DNA of 64,000 bases from an uncultured Pelagibacteraceae bacterium. Its GTDB lineage: Bacteria > Pseudomonadota > Alphaproteobacteria > Pelagibacterales > Pelagibacteraceae. The stretch is from positions 21,313 to 85,312 of the forward strand of contig CACKVM010000002.1 of assembly GCA_902603625.1 (NCBI GenBank). Reading direction: 5' to 3'. The first letter of the stretch is position 1. Each line of letters starts with the position of its first letter. The translations under genes and the position numbers were made by a program. Shown here piece by piece: positions 9,440 through 18,286 of this stretch. The notes below the pieces were generated by a model, which searched no databases, was not told the DNA's origin, and saw only the letters and a list, made by a program, of their open reading frames with translations.

Positions 9440-10135
9440 ATGCATATATTATTAACAAGACCATTAGAGGACAGTATAGAATTGATAACAAAATTTAAAA
9501 AACTTGGTCATACAGTTTCTCATTTACCTTTACTTGATATTGAAAAAGTCAATTATGATGAAAACCTTGGTAGTTTTAGTGGTATAATTTTTACAAGTGC
9601 CAACGCTATAAGGTTTTTAAATTTAAAGCATATTGATAAAAATATAAAATGTTTTTGTGTTGGATTAGCAACTGAAAAAATGGCAAAAAGTGTCGGTTTT
9701 CAGGATATAATTTGTGCCGAAGGAAATGTAAGAAATTTAAAAGAATTAATTATTCAAAACTTTAATACTTCTGAAGGGAATTTAATTTATGTTAGCGGGG
9801 AAATGGTCACTATTGATTTAGATCAACAACTTATTGAGGAGGGTTATTCTATAAAAAGGATAATTAATTATAAGACAAAACATAATGTTATTTTTGATAC
9901 AAAATTTGTAGAAAAACTTAAACTCAATATTCCTGAAATTGTTTATGTTTATTCCCAAAATAGTGCTATGAGTTTCATAAATTTTATTAAAAATGAGAAA
10001 ATTGAAAGCCTATGGATGGATACTAATTTAATGTGTTTAGGTGAGAAAACTTCATCAATATTGAATGAAATTAAATGGAAAAAAATCTTTCTTTTTAATC
10101 CTGGTGATGAAGAGTTTTTATTATATAAAATTTAA
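9440..10135 (+). CDS. hemD: Uroporphyrinogen-III synthase
   Basis: HemD cyclises hydroxymethylbilane with inversion of ring D. Its sequence diverges strongly in the family, but the N-terminal ILLTRPLEDSIELITKFKKLGHTVSHLPLL, GIIFTSANAIRFL, FCVGLATEKMA and the later YVYSQNSAMSFINF fit it, and its location directly after hemC supports it. The ORF track begins at 9392, which would overlap hemC by 47 bp. The ATG at 9440 puts the conserved HILLTRP at the very N-terminus and gives 231 residues with a 1-bp gap to hemC, so I prefer it. Confidence 0.92.
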   Translation: MHILLTRPLEDSIELITKFKKLGHTVSHLPLLDIEKVNYDENLGSFSGIIFTSANAIRFLNLKHIDKNIKCFCVGLATEKMAKSVGFQDIICAEGNVRNLKELIIQNFNTSEGNLIYVSGEMVTIDLDQQLIEEGYSIKRIINYKTKHNVIFDTKFVEKLKLNIPEIVYVYSQNSAMSFINFIKNEKIESLWMDTNLMCLGEKTSSILNEIKWKKIFLFNPGDEEFLLYKI

Positions 10136-10137
10136 TT

Positions 10138-11223
10138 ATGGATATAGTTGACAATTTTTCAGAAATATTTTTATCAGTTTGGAATAAAGGCATATTAGGT
10201 GTCGATATATTTCAAATATTAATTGGAATTTTAATCTTTTTAATTTTTCTAATTTTTAGAGGTATTATTAGCAAACTAATTATTAAAAAATTAGAAATAA
10301 TTTCAAAAAAAACTACAAATAAATTAGATGATACATTTGTAAATTCACTCGTTGGGCCTGCAAGATTTTTTCCAATTGTTATTGGTTTTTTTATTGCAAG
10401 TTATTACATGACATTTTCCATAGAAGGTAGAGAAATAGTTGATACAATTAATAGAACATTAATTACAATTCTGATTTTTTGGATTATTCATCAAATTATT
10501 GAGCCGATCTCTTATATTTTAAGCGGCTTAGATAAATTATTAACAAGGGAATTAATTGGTTGGATAATAAAATCATTAAAAATTTTGATTTTTATTTTAG
10601 GTTTGGCAGCTGTTCTTGAACTGTGGGGTATTAAAATTGGACCCATAATTGCTGGACTTGGATTATTTGGAGTTGCTGTTGCATTGGGGGCACAAGATTT
10701 GTTTAAGAATTTAATTTCTGGTATTTTGGTTTTAGTAGAAAAAAGATTCAAAATCGGAGATTGGATACTTGTTGATGGAATTATCGAGGGAATAGTTGAA
10801 AAAATTGGTTTTAGATCGACTACAATTAGAAAATTTGATAAATCCCTAGCAATCATTCCAAATTTTCAATTTGCTGAAAATGCTGTTGTAAATGTTAGTG
10901 AAACTTCAAACTGGTTAATTAGCTGGATTATTACTTTACAATATGACACTACAGTTGACCAATTGAAAACAATTAGAGATCAAATTGAGGATCATATTAA
11001 AAAAAGTGAGGATTTTAACACAAGCGTAGGTGTAGCGGTAAGGGTAGATAAATTTTCTGATAGTTCTATAGACATGTATGTTAGATGTTTTACAAAGTCA
11101 GATAGTTGGAATGAATGGCTTTCAGTAAAAGAAAATCTTGCTATAGCAATTAAAAAGATTGTAGAAAATAATAAAGCATCATTTGCATTCCCAAGCCAAT
11201 CTATTTATGTTGAAAAAAAATGA
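10138..11223 (+). CDS. Mechanosensitive ion channel, MscS family
   Basis: The 361-residue protein has several N-terminal membrane segments (about residues 20-42, 75-95, 105-125, 145-165), then the pore-lining TM3-like GPIIAGLGLFGVAVALGAQDLFKNLISGI with alternating Gly/Ala, followed by the beta domain (KIGDWILVDGIIEGIVEKIGFRSTTIR). This is the MscS architecture; such channels release solutes upon hypo-osmotic shock. It starts 2 bp after hemD and its stop overlaps the next gene by 4 bp, so it is in the hemC-to-folD transcription unit. The small-conductance type is clear; physiological gating is not inferable. Confidence 0.92.
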   Translation: MDIVDNFSEIFLSVWNKGILGVDIFQILIGILIFLIFLIFRGIISKLIIKKLEIISKKTTNKLDDTFVNSLVGPARFFPIVIGFFIASYYMTFSIEGREIVDTINRTLITILIFWIIHQIIEPISYILSGLDKLLTRELIGWIIKSLKILIFILGLAAVLELWGIKIGPIIAGLGLFGVAVALGAQDLFKNLISGILVLVEKRFKIGDWILVDGIIEGIVEKIGFRSTTIRKFDKSLAIIPNFQFAENAVVNVSETSNWLISWIITLQYDTTVDQLKTIRDQIEDHIKKSEDFNTSVGVAVRVDKFSDSSIDMYVRCFTKSDSWNEWLSVKENLAIAIKKIVENNKASFAFPSQSIYVEKK

Positions 11224-11510
11224 TAGCAATATTTTATTTAGCTCTCCAAATTTTAAAAATTTATTCTTATGTAGTTATAGCAAATGTTATCATCAGTTGG
11301 TTAATTGCATTTAATGTTCTGAATACTCATAATAGATTTGTTTACTCAATTTTAGAACTTACATATAGACTTACAGATCCTATTTTAAATAAAATTAGAA
11401 AATTTTTACCCAATTTAGGATCTTTGGATATTTCACCAATAATACTTCTTTTATTGATTTGGTTTATAGAAATGTGTATGAAACTGTACATTGCGCCAAT
11501 GATTTTTTAA
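11220..11510 (+). CDS. YggT family membrane protein
   Basis: The 96-residue protein has two membrane segments (about residues 3-27 and 70-90) and the family turn LTYRLTDPILNKIRKFLPNLGSLDISPIILLLLIW, very close to the YggT/CCB3 consensus. YggT proteins are inner-membrane proteins of incompletely known function. The ATG overlaps the end of the mechanosensitive channel gene (ATGA), and folD follows after 6 bp, so it is translationally coupled within the operon. This is the canonical YggT copy of the window; 407-763 is a more divergent relative. Confidence 0.9.
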   Translation: MIAIFYLALQILKIYSYVVIANVIISWLIAFNVLNTHNRFVYSILELTYRLTDPILNKIRKFLPNLGSLDISPIILLLLIWFIEMCMKLYIAPMIF

Positions 11511-11516
11511 AATATT

Positions 11517-12362
11517 ATGATTTTAATTGATGGAAAAAAAGCTGCCGCTGAATTGAGAGAAGAGTTAAAGAAGGAGGTCTCTCAATTAAAAATAAAATAT
11601 AACAAAGTACCAGGATTAACTGTTATTCTTATTGGGGATCTTACTCCAAGTCAAATATATGTAAAAAATAAAGAAAAATCAGCTATAGAAGTGGGATTAA
11701 AATCTGATGTAATCAGATATTCAGACACTGTAGAGGAAAAAACAGTATTAGAAAAAATTAATGAACTCAATAAAGATGAGAGTGTTTCAGGTATTTTAGT
11801 CCAACTTCCTTTACCAAAACATATAGACAAACAAAAAGTTATAGAGGCAATAAATCCTTTAAAGGACGTAGATGGGTTCCATCCTATGAATGTTGGAAAT
11901 CTCTCCTCTGGATATAAAAGCTCGATTCCATGCACACCTTTAGGGTGTTATCTTTTGATTAAAAAAATTGAACCAAATTTGAGTGGAAAGAAAGCTGTTG
12001 TTGTTGGTAGATCAAATTTAAATGGAAAACCGATGACACAACTTCTTTTGAAAGAAAACTGCACTGTAACGATTACTCATTCAAAAACTAAAGATTTAAA
12101 AGCTGAATGTCTTGAAGCTGATATAATTGTTGCAGCAGTTGGTATACCAGAGTTGGTAAGAGGAGATTGGGTTAAAAACGATGCAATAGTAATAGATGTA
12201 GGAATTAATAAAACAGACAAAGGAATAGTGGGTGATGTAAATTTCGATGAAGTTTCAAAAAATGCAAAAGCTCTTACACCAGTTCCGGGTGGTGTAGGAC
12301 CAATGACAATCGCTTGTTTATTAAAAAATACTATAGAGTGTTTCAAAAGATCGCAAGTTTAA
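11517..12362 (+). CDS. folD: Bifunctional methylenetetrahydrofolate dehydrogenase / cyclohydrolase
   Basis: FolD interconverts 5,10-methylene-, methenyl- and 10-formyl-tetrahydrofolate using NADP. The 281 residues include VILIGDLTPSQIYVKNKEKSA with the catalytic Lys, GILVQLPLPKHID, PLKDVDGFHPMNVG, PCTPLGCYLLI, the nucleotide-binding VVVGRSNLNGKPM, and TPVPGGVGPMTIACLL at the C-terminus. In this window it has an added link: DmdA (56913) uses tetrahydrofolate as methyl acceptor, and FolD is one of the enzymes that moves C1 units on that carrier. Confidence 0.97.
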   Translation: MILIDGKKAAAELREELKKEVSQLKIKYNKVPGLTVILIGDLTPSQIYVKNKEKSAIEVGLKSDVIRYSDTVEEKTVLEKINELNKDESVSGILVQLPLPKHIDKQKVIEAINPLKDVDGFHPMNVGNLSSGYKSSIPCTPLGCYLLIKKIEPNLSGKKAVVVGRSNLNGKPMTQLLLKENCTVTITHSKTKDLKAECLEADIIVAAVGIPELVRGDWVKNDAIVIDVGINKTDKGIVGDVNFDEVSKNAKALTPVPGGVGPMTIACLLKNTIECFKRSQV

Positions 12363-12400
12363 TATTTAAATCTTTTAATTTAATCTGTTAACTTATTGAT

Positions 12401-12604
12401 ATGAAAAAACCTAAGTATCCTTATAGAATTGGTATAATATTTTTATTACTTACTTTTCCTACAATAGGTGCAACGCAGTTAGGTTGGTATTTACATGATA
12501 TGCAAACGGGATTTGATTATGGTATGATAGTAGGGACGATATCTGTGGTATATGCCGCATATCTTTTATATGAAAAAAAATGGAGAGAAGAAGACGAAGA
12601 TTAA
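12401..12604 (+). CDS. Small hypothetical membrane protein, 67 aa
   Basis: Two hydrophobic segments (about residues 9-27 and 38-57) flank a short loop, and the C-terminus is acidic (KKWREEDED). No family is recognised. It starts at ATG 12401, 38 bp after folD, and is followed by the SHOCT-domain gene 3 bp later, so the two small genes probably form a pair. Codon use resembles the neighbours, and the hydrophobic pattern argues that it is a real gene rather than a chance ORF. Confidence 0.7.
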   Translation: MKKPKYPYRIGIIFLLLTFPTIGATQLGWYLHDMQTGFDYGMIVGTISVVYAAYLLYEKKWREEDED

Positions 12605-12607
12605 TCT

Positions 12608-12877
12608 ATGGAAAAAATAATTTTTTTTAGTTTAGTAATTCCAATTTTTGCTTTTGTTTTATATCTGGGCGGCAGGGCAATTATGAGTGGTTTCAGTGCT
12701 AAAGAGGCAAATAAATCTCATAAAGATCAGTTAGATAAAGATGATTATGATGCAACCACTATTAACGACAACAACAATTTAAGCGATGAACTTGCAAAAT
12801 TAAATGATTTACGTGAGAAAGGAATTTTAACACAAGAAGAATTTGATAAAGCAAAAAATAAATTACTAAATCAATAA
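12608..12877 (+). CDS. SHOCT domain membrane-anchored protein
   Basis: An N-terminal membrane segment (about residues 3-26) is followed by a polar Asp/Asn-rich linker and a C-terminal SHOCT motif, ELAKLNDLREKGILTQEEFDKAKNKLL. SHOCT (short C-terminal domain) is a small helical module found at the ends of many bacterial proteins and thought to mediate oligomerisation. Here it is tethered to the membrane. It pairs with the preceding 67-aa membrane protein and ends 2 bp from the convergent sugar dehydrogenase gene. No enzymatic function is visible. Confidence 0.85.
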   Translation: MEKIIFFSLVIPIFAFVLYLGGRAIMSGFSAKEANKSHKDQLDKDDYDATTINDNNNLSDELAKLNDLREKGILTQEEFDKAKNKLLNQ

Positions 12878-12879
12878 AA

Positions 12880-13980
12880 TTATTTTTTCATTTTCTCCAT
12901 TATCCATAAGCTATCCCCTCCTAAAAAAAAAATTTTACCATTATCTGGATGGACTTGAATATCTCTTATTCTTCCAATTTTACCTTTAAAAATTATATCC
13001 TCTTTTATATTGGACAAGTCGTCAAAAATTAATTTTCTTAAAGATTGATCTTTCAGAGATGTTACAAGAGCATGCCCATTCCATTCACTAAACTCTTTAC
13101 CTTTATAAATTGTTATGGCACTCGTTGCTATAGATGGGACCCAATATTGTATCGCCTTTGTGAAGCCCGGCTTCCACTTAGGACCGATAGGAATACCTGA
13201 ATAGTTTGTGCCTCCCCAACCTAAAATTTTCCATCCGTAATTTTCACCCTTTTTTACCTCACCAAACCAATCTCCACCCCTTGCTCCATGGTTACTTATG
13301 TAAATTTTTTTATCGAATGGAGATAAAGTTAAACCTTGAGGATTTCTGATACCTATTTGATAAATTTCAGGTAACCAATCTGATTTACCCTGAAATTTTG
13401 GATTATCTTTTGGAATACTTCCATCAATATTTATTCTAATAATACTGCCTGGATGCTTTGTAGGATCTTGTGCAATCATACCTTGACCTCGCTCACCAGC
13501 AGACGCAAATAGATAATTACCTTTAATTGCTAACCTTGATCCAAAATGATAACCAGAATCAATTGGTGGGTTAGCCTGAAAAATATTTTTAAATATTAAA
13601 TTTTTTTTATCAAATTTTGATTTTGCTATTGAAGTACTTGTTTTCCAATCCCCTCTATTTTCGGTATAAGAAACATAGACAAAATTATCTTTAAAAAGAA
13701 TATCTAATAAACCACCCTGCCCGTGCTCTAAAAAGTTAAGATTGTGATTTACCGAAGAAATTTTATTAGTACTCAGATCTATTAATTTAATTTTTCCGCT
13801 TTTTTCAGTAATTAATAATTCTGTATTACTAATAAAAGTAGATCCCCATGGACCCTTTAAATTTACAATCTTTTTAAAAGTTAAATTTCCTGCAAATGAA
13901 TAATTTATGCAAAGTATAAACAAAAATAATGTAACAAATGTTCTTTTCACCTTAAGAAAGTTTTGATCTACCACCATCAA
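12880..13980 (-). CDS. PQQ-dependent sugar dehydrogenase-like protein (Gdh/sorbosone family), secreted
   Basis: The protein has a signal peptide-like segment (KRTFVTLFLFILCINYSFA) and then a six-bladed beta-propeller of the glucose/sorbosone dehydrogenase family: LKGPWGSTFISNTELLITEKSGKI near the start, EHGQGGLLDI, GYHFGSRLAIKGNYLFASAGERG, IGIRNPQGLTLSPFD and GENYGWK. Such periplasmic enzymes oxidise sugars or aldoses with PQQ; whether PQQ is made or bought by this organism cannot be seen here. The ORF start at 13980 overlaps the upstream SDR gene by 29 bp. A GTG at 13950 would give a cleaner signal peptide and no overlap and is a credible alternative. Confidence 0.88.
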   Translation of the reverse strand: MMVVDQNFLKVKRTFVTLFLFILCINYSFAGNLTFKKIVNLKGPWGSTFISNTELLITEKSGKIKLIDLSTNKISSVNHNLNFLEHGQGGLLDILFKDNFVYVSYTENRGDWKTSTSIAKSKFDKKNLIFKNIFQANPPIDSGYHFGSRLAIKGNYLFASAGERGQGMIAQDPTKHPGSIIRINIDGSIPKDNPKFQGKSDWLPEIYQIGIRNPQGLTLSPFDKKIYISNHGARGGDWFGEVKKGENYGWKILGWGGTNYSGIPIGPKWKPGFTKAIQYWVPSIATSAITIYKGKEFSEWNGHALVTSLKDQSLRKLIFDDLSNIKEDIIFKGKIGRIRDIQVHPDNGKIFFLGGDSLWIMEKMKK

Positions 13981-14662
13981 CAGCTATGACTTGACCTGTT
14001 ACCCAAGAACTATCATCAGTAATAAGAAATTTAGCAAGAGCGGCAGAATCTTTACCTTGACCTAATCTTTTTAATGGATGAGCTTTAGCTATTCCATCTG
14101 CTAATGCTTTATTTTTTAGCATTGGCTCAGCGATTTTTGAATTAGTCAAACTAGGTGCAATACAGTTTACTCTAATATTAGGAGCGAATTCTGCAGCCAA
14201 AGAAACTGTCAAACCTTCCACCGCAGCTTTTGTTGATGCAATTATAGCATGGTTTGTAAAACCTCTTTGAGCAGCAACTGTAGAAAATAGAACTACTGAA
14301 CCTTTATTTTTTTTTAAACTATCCTGATAGTTCTTAATAACTTCGACTGCTGAATATAGATTTAATTTCATACATTTGTTAAAATCTTGCTCATTAACCA
14401 TTCTTAAAGGCTTTAAATCTATTGAACCTACACAATATGCAATACCTTTTATATCTGAAATATCATTTTTGACCTTTTCTACAAATCCATCTTGTAAAAC
14501 ATCAACTATAGTAAATGCACAACCTAATTTTTCAGAAATAATTTTGGTTTCATTTTCACTTCTACCGACTAAATGAACTGAATTTCCTGAATTTACTAAT
14601 TGTTCGGCTAAACTAGATCCGATTGATCCTGTCGCACCAAAAATAAGATATTTTTCTGACAT
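13952..14662 (-). CDS. SDR-family protein lacking the usual catalytic Tyr
   Basis: The 236-residue protein has a Rossmann fold with ILIFGATGSIGSSLAEQL-type dinucleotide binding (seen as IFGATGSIGSSLAEQL), GIAYCVGSID, the catalytic-type Ser in VVLFSTVAAQRG, and a C-terminal SSWVTGQVIAVDGG, all of which define classical short-chain dehydrogenases. At the YxxxK position it reads NHAIIASTKAAVEGL, so Ile replaces the catalytic Tyr while Lys is kept. It may therefore be a non-canonical reductase or a binding protein. It lies upstream of the sugar dehydrogenase and overlaps its ORF; the pair is probably an operon divergent from the photolyase-like gene 27 bp away. Confidence 0.88.
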   Translation of the reverse strand: MSEKYLIFGATGSIGSSLAEQLVNSGNSVHLVGRSENETKIISEKLGCAFTIVDVLQDGFVEKVKNDISDIKGIAYCVGSIDLKPLRMVNEQDFNKCMKLNLYSAVEVIKNYQDSLKKNKGSVVLFSTVAAQRGFTNHAIIASTKAAVEGLTVSLAAEFAPNIRVNCIAPSLTNSKIAEPMLKNKALADGIAKAHPLKRLGQGKDSAALAKFLITDDSSWVTGQVIAVDGGRSKLS

Positions 14663-14689
14663 AAAAAATTTTATTAGTTATATTTAACT

Positions 14690-16180
14690 ATGAAGTTATT
14701 TTTTATACTGGGCAATCAATTATTTCCATCAAAATACTTAGACCGCTTCAAAAAAGACCACCTATTTTTTATGGCAGAAGATTACCAATTATGTACTTAT
14801 GAAAAACATCATAAACACAAGATTCTTCTCTTTTTATCATCGATGCGTTCACATGCGGAAACCCTTAAAAAAGATAAGTTTAAATTAGAGTATTTTAAAA
14901 TTGAGGGTAAAGAGTTTAAAGATGACTATTTAAAGAAATTAAAAAAAATAATTAATTCAAAAAAAATAAAAGAGATTTCAAGTTTTGAAATTGAGGACAA
15001 ATTTTTTGAAAAAAAAATTGATCAATTCACTAAAAAAGAAAAAATTAAATGGAATATTGTTCAAACTCCAATGTTTTTAAACACAAGAGATGAATTCAAA
15101 CAATATCTATCTAAATCAAAAAAACCTTTTATGGCGACTTTTTATAAAGATGTCAGAAAAAAATCAGGTATATTAATGAGTTCGGATGGAAATCCTATTG
15201 GAGGTAAATGGAGTTTTGATGAAGATAATAGAAACAAGTTACCAAAAAATATTTCTATTCCAAAGTTTCCTAAAATTAATGAAACAAATCATACTAAAAA
15301 TTTAAAACCTATTATTGAAAAATTATTTAAAGATCATCCAGGAACAACCAAAAATTTTTGGTTTGCCACAGAATATAATGATGTGGTCAAATTATTGAAT
15401 TTTTTCATTAAAGAAAAATCTAATTTATTTGGTGATTATGAAGACGCAGTGGATCAAAAAGATAATATCTTATTTCACAGCGCATTAAGTCCTTATATTA
15501 ACCTTGGTTTAATTACACCTGAATTTATTATAAAAAAAGTTTTAGATTTCCATAAGAGTAAAAAAATCAAGTTAAATTCTTTAGAAGGCTATGTTCGTCA
15601 AGTTATAGGATGGAGAGAATTTATGAGAGGAATTTATCAAAGTTACTCAAACGAAATGGAAACTGGAAATTTTTTCAAACAAAATCGTAAAATGAAAAAG
15701 TCATGGTATGATGGAACAACAGGTTTACCTCCATTAGATTATGCAATTAAAAATGCTTTAAATTTTGGATGGTCTCATCACATCGAAAGATTAATGATTT
15801 TATCAAACATCATGAATCTTTGTGAGATCAAACCTACAATTGTTTACAAATGGTTTATGGAAATGTTTGTAGACTCATCTGATTGGGTAATGGTGCCTAA
15901 TGTTTATGGTATGGGATTATTTAGTGACGGAGGAATATTTGCTACGAAACCATATATCTGTGGATCAAGCTACTTTATGAAAATGATGGATTTTAAAAAA
16001 GGTGATTGGTGCAACATAATGGATGGATTGTATTGGAGGTTTATTGATAGAAATAGAAAATTTTTTTTGAAAAACCCTAGGTTATCTATGATGGTAAGAA
16101 TTTTTGATAAAATGAAAAGCGATAGAAAAAAATTAATTCTTCTTGCTGCAGAAAAATTTATTAAGCAAAACACAATTTAG
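14690..16180 (+). CDS. Cryptochrome/photolyase family protein, PhrB-like
   Basis: The 496-residue protein belongs to the deoxyribodipyrimidine photolyase-related (PhrB/CryB-type) group. The N-terminus [18 protein letters not shown] leads the alpha/beta domain. The C-terminal FAD-binding region has [51 protein letters not shown] and [23 protein letters not shown]. Family members repair (6-4) photoproducts or act as blue-light sensors and usually bind FAD, a lumazine antenna and a 4Fe-4S cluster. Here the paired CxxC and one other cluster cysteine appear to be missing (loop reads [15 protein letters not shown]). It heads a run of overlapping genes beginning with DUF2256. Confidence 0.9.
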   Translation: MKLFFILGNQLFPSKYLDRFKKDHLFFMAEDYQLCTYEKHHKHKILLFLSSMRSHAETLKKDKFKLEYFKIEGKEFKDDYLKKLKKIINSKKIKEISSFEIEDKFFEKKIDQFTKKEKIKWNIVQTPMFLNTRDEFKQYLSKSKKPFMATFYKDVRKKSGILMSSDGNPIGGKWSFDEDNRNKLPKNISIPKFPKINETNHTKNLKPIIEKLFKDHPGTTKNFWFATEYNDVVKLLNFFIKEKSNLFGDYEDAVDQKDNILFHSALSPYINLGLITPEFIIKKVLDFHKSKKIKLNSLEGYVRQVIGWREFMRGIYQSYSNEMETGNFFKQNRKMKKSWYDGTTGLPPLDYAIKNALNFGWSHHIERLMILSNIMNLCEIKPTIVYKWFMEMFVDSSDWVMVPNVYGMGLFSDGGIFATKPYICGSSYFMKMMDFKKGDWCNIMDGLYWRFIDRNRKFFLKNPRLSMMVRIFDKMKSDRKKLILLAAEKFIKQNTI

Positions 16181-16311
16181 TGAAAAAAGAAAATCTTCCC
16201 TTTAAAATCTGTATAGTTTGTAAAAAACCTTTTACTTGGCGAAGAAAATGGAAGTTAAATTGGGAAAGAGTTAAGTATTGCTCAAAGAGATGTTCTAACA
16301 AAAAAATATGA
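16180..16311 (+). CDS. DUF2256 small zinc-ribbon-like protein (not in ORF track)
   Basis: A GTG at 16180 overlapping the last base of the photolyase stop opens a 43-codon frame: [20 protein letters not shown] followed by [20 protein letters not shown]. The two pairs CxxC and CSKRC with the intervening Trp/Arg-rich segment are diagnostic of DUF2256, a short putative zinc-binding protein frequently encoded next to PhrB-type photolyases. The stop TGA overlaps the ATG of the next gene (ATGA). The position, overlap on both sides and motif make this a real gene despite its size. A role supporting the neighbouring photolyase is inferred from conserved adjacency only. Confidence 0.9.
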   Translation: MKKENLPFKICIVCKKPFTWRRKWKLNWERVKYCSKRCSNKKI

Positions 16312-16835
16312 AACTAGGTAAATACAAATGGAAAAGTAGAGTCTTACTTGTTTCTACACCAAATTATAAAGATAGAATTTATCTAGAGACGAAAAAAATA
16401 TATCAAGATGAAATAAAAAATTTTCATAAAAGATCTGTAAAATTAATTTGTAAAATTAATAAGCAGGAAAAATCTTCTATAAATCTAATTGGTTTTGACG
16501 GAAAATCTAAAAAGATAATGGATAAACTTAATTATAAAATAGTGTTTAAAATCATTGATAAAATGCCACTAAGTAGAAAATCTAGACCTATAAATTTATC
16601 ACTTTATTCAGATTATAATCCTAAAACCACTACTCAAGGTTTGGGATTTAAAAACAGGGAAAAAGCTCTTTACACAATTAAAACCATTAAAAATCGTTCA
16701 TTTAAGTATCAGGTGAATGTCATCGCAACCATGTTGGGTAGAGCAAAGAACCATCCTCACAAAACTAGGGATATGGAGGATGCGATAAAAATATTTAGTG
16801 ATTGGATGAAAAAATATAAAAGTAAAAAAAGATGA
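16308..16835 (+). CDS. DUF4174-like protein with extra C-terminal helical region
   Basis: Residues 1-95 ([28 protein letters not shown] ... [15 protein letters not shown] ... [10 protein letters not shown]) match the thioredoxin-like DUF4174 pattern, in which WKNR(V/L)L and a terminal (L)IDxMPM-like element recur. The remaining about 75 residues ([21 protein letters not shown] ... [20 protein letters not shown]) form a basic helical domain I cannot name. The ATG overlaps the DUF2256 stop and its own stop overlaps the next ATG (ATGA), so it is translationally coupled on both sides. Function is unknown; the split into two domains is read from composition. Confidence 0.65.
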   Translation: MKLGKYKWKSRVLLVSTPNYKDRIYLETKKIYQDEIKNFHKRSVKLICKINKQEKSSINLIGFDGKSKKIMDKLNYKIVFKIIDKMPLSRKSRPINLSLYSDYNPKTTTQGLGFKNREKALYTIKTIKNRSFKYQVNVIATMLGRAKNHPHKTRDMEDAIKIFSDWMKKYKSKKR

Positions 16836-18286
16836 ATATTAAAATAAACAAATTTTTAATAAAAATAGTAGTTTTATTTTTTTTATTTACCCCAAATGGT
16901 CTGTATGCTGATTTTTTTGAGGATATTACAAATCAAATTGTTGATAATCCCAAAAGACTTAGTTACGGAGTTTCTGTAACGGACGTAAATCAAGATGGAA
17001 ATTTCGATTTTATAGTCACAGGTTTTGGTTATCTTAATTTAGCTTTATCTTACGAGGACGGAAAATTAATTAATATTGTAAAACAAAAAAAATTTACAGA
17101 TAAGTTTAGAAGAACAATTGGTGTAGCTGCATGCGATATAGATAAAGATGGATACGAAGAAATATATTTTCTTAACACCGACACTTATAGTGGTGCAAAA
17201 AAATATTCAGATAGACTTATAGATCTAGAAAATAATAATTATATAGATTTATTTGAAATCGAAAAAAATCAGAGAGACCTTAATTTAACATCAGGCAGAT
17301 CAGTTGTTTGTGTCGACAGAAAAGGCGATGGAAACTATGGGGTTTATGTTGCTAATTATGGAGGACCAACAAGATTTTACGAATATGATAATGACATAAT
17401 AGTCGATAAATCTGCCCAATTAAATCTTGCAGAGATTACTGGTGGTCGAGCAGTCGTAGCTGGACATATTATTTCTGATAAGATTGATGTGTTTGCAGCT
17501 AATGAGAGAGGAGCAAATTTTCTTTATGAGAATAATAATGGAATTTTTCAAGATGTAGCATTTGACTACAGAATAGATGATGCAATCCAAAATGGGAGAG
17601 GTACAGCTTTATCAGACATATATTATCGAGGTAGATTAGATATTTTGAGTGGTAATTGGCTTGGATACCATAGAGCCTGGGTTTTGGAAAAAAACGAATT
17701 TAAAGATATAGGAAACAAAGATTTTGATAAACCTTCTAGAATAAGAACAATTATTTCAGCAGATTTTGATAACGATGGTTTTGATGAAGTTTTTATGAAC
17801 AATATAGCAGAGCCGAACAAATTATTTCGTATTAAAGATAATGGAAAATTTGAACAGATAACTTTTCAAGTTGGTCTCGAAGCTAGTGGGTATGGAACTG
17901 GAGCAGCAGTTGCAGACATTGATAATGATGGAGTTTTAGAATTGTTAGTTGCTCGTGGTGAAAGTAAAGAACAACCATTAACTTTGTATAAAGCAAAAGT
18001 AAACAAAGAAAATAAATATCTAAGAATTAAACCTTTAAATAAATATGGTGCTCCAGCGAGAGGTGCTACGGTAACATTGATGACTAATAAAAGAAAGCAT
18101 TCCAAAACCATTGATGCAGGATCTGGTTACTTATGTCAAATGGAGCCTGTGGCACATTATGGAATTAGAAAAAATGAAAAAAATTTTAAAGTAGAGATTA
18201 AATGGACTAATGGGTCAAAAGAATTGTTTGATATAAGTGAGTTAAATCAAACAATTACTATAAAGCAAAATGAAAAAAATTTTTAA
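16832..18286 (+). CDS. Secreted CRTAC1-like protein (FG-GAP/VCBS repeats + ASPIC/UnbV)
   Basis: A signal peptide (about residues 8-27, FLIKIVVLFFLFTPNGLYA) precedes a beta-propeller of FG-GAP/VCBS-type repeats with calcium-loop-like DVNQDGNFDF, DIDKDGYEEIYF, DFDNDGFDEVF and DIDNDGVLELL. It ends with an ASPIC/UnbV domain (YLRIKPLNKYGAPARGATVTL, then DAGSGYLCQMEPVAHYGI). This matches the CRTAC1 family of secreted calcium-binding proteins whose bacterial function is not established. The ATG overlaps the previous gene and its end overlaps the next by 17 bp, linking it to the Cys-rich secreted protein that follows. Confidence 0.9.
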   Translation: MNIKINKFLIKIVVLFFLFTPNGLYADFFEDITNQIVDNPKRLSYGVSVTDVNQDGNFDFIVTGFGYLNLALSYEDGKLINIVKQKKFTDKFRRTIGVAACDIDKDGYEEIYFLNTDTYSGAKKYSDRLIDLENNNYIDLFEIEKNQRDLNLTSGRSVVCVDRKGDGNYGVYVANYGGPTRFYEYDNDIIVDKSAQLNLAEITGGRAVVAGHIISDKIDVFAANERGANFLYENNNGIFQDVAFDYRIDDAIQNGRGTALSDIYYRGRLDILSGNWLGYHRAWVLEKNEFKDIGNKDFDKPSRIRTIISADFDNDGFDEVFMNNIAEPNKLFRIKDNGKFEQITFQVGLEASGYGTGAAVADIDNDGVLELLVARGESKEQPLTLYKAKVNKENKYLRIKPLNKYGAPARGATVTLMTNKRKHSKTIDAGSGYLCQMEPVAHYGIRKNEKNFKVEIKWTNGSKELFDISELNQTITIKQNEKNF

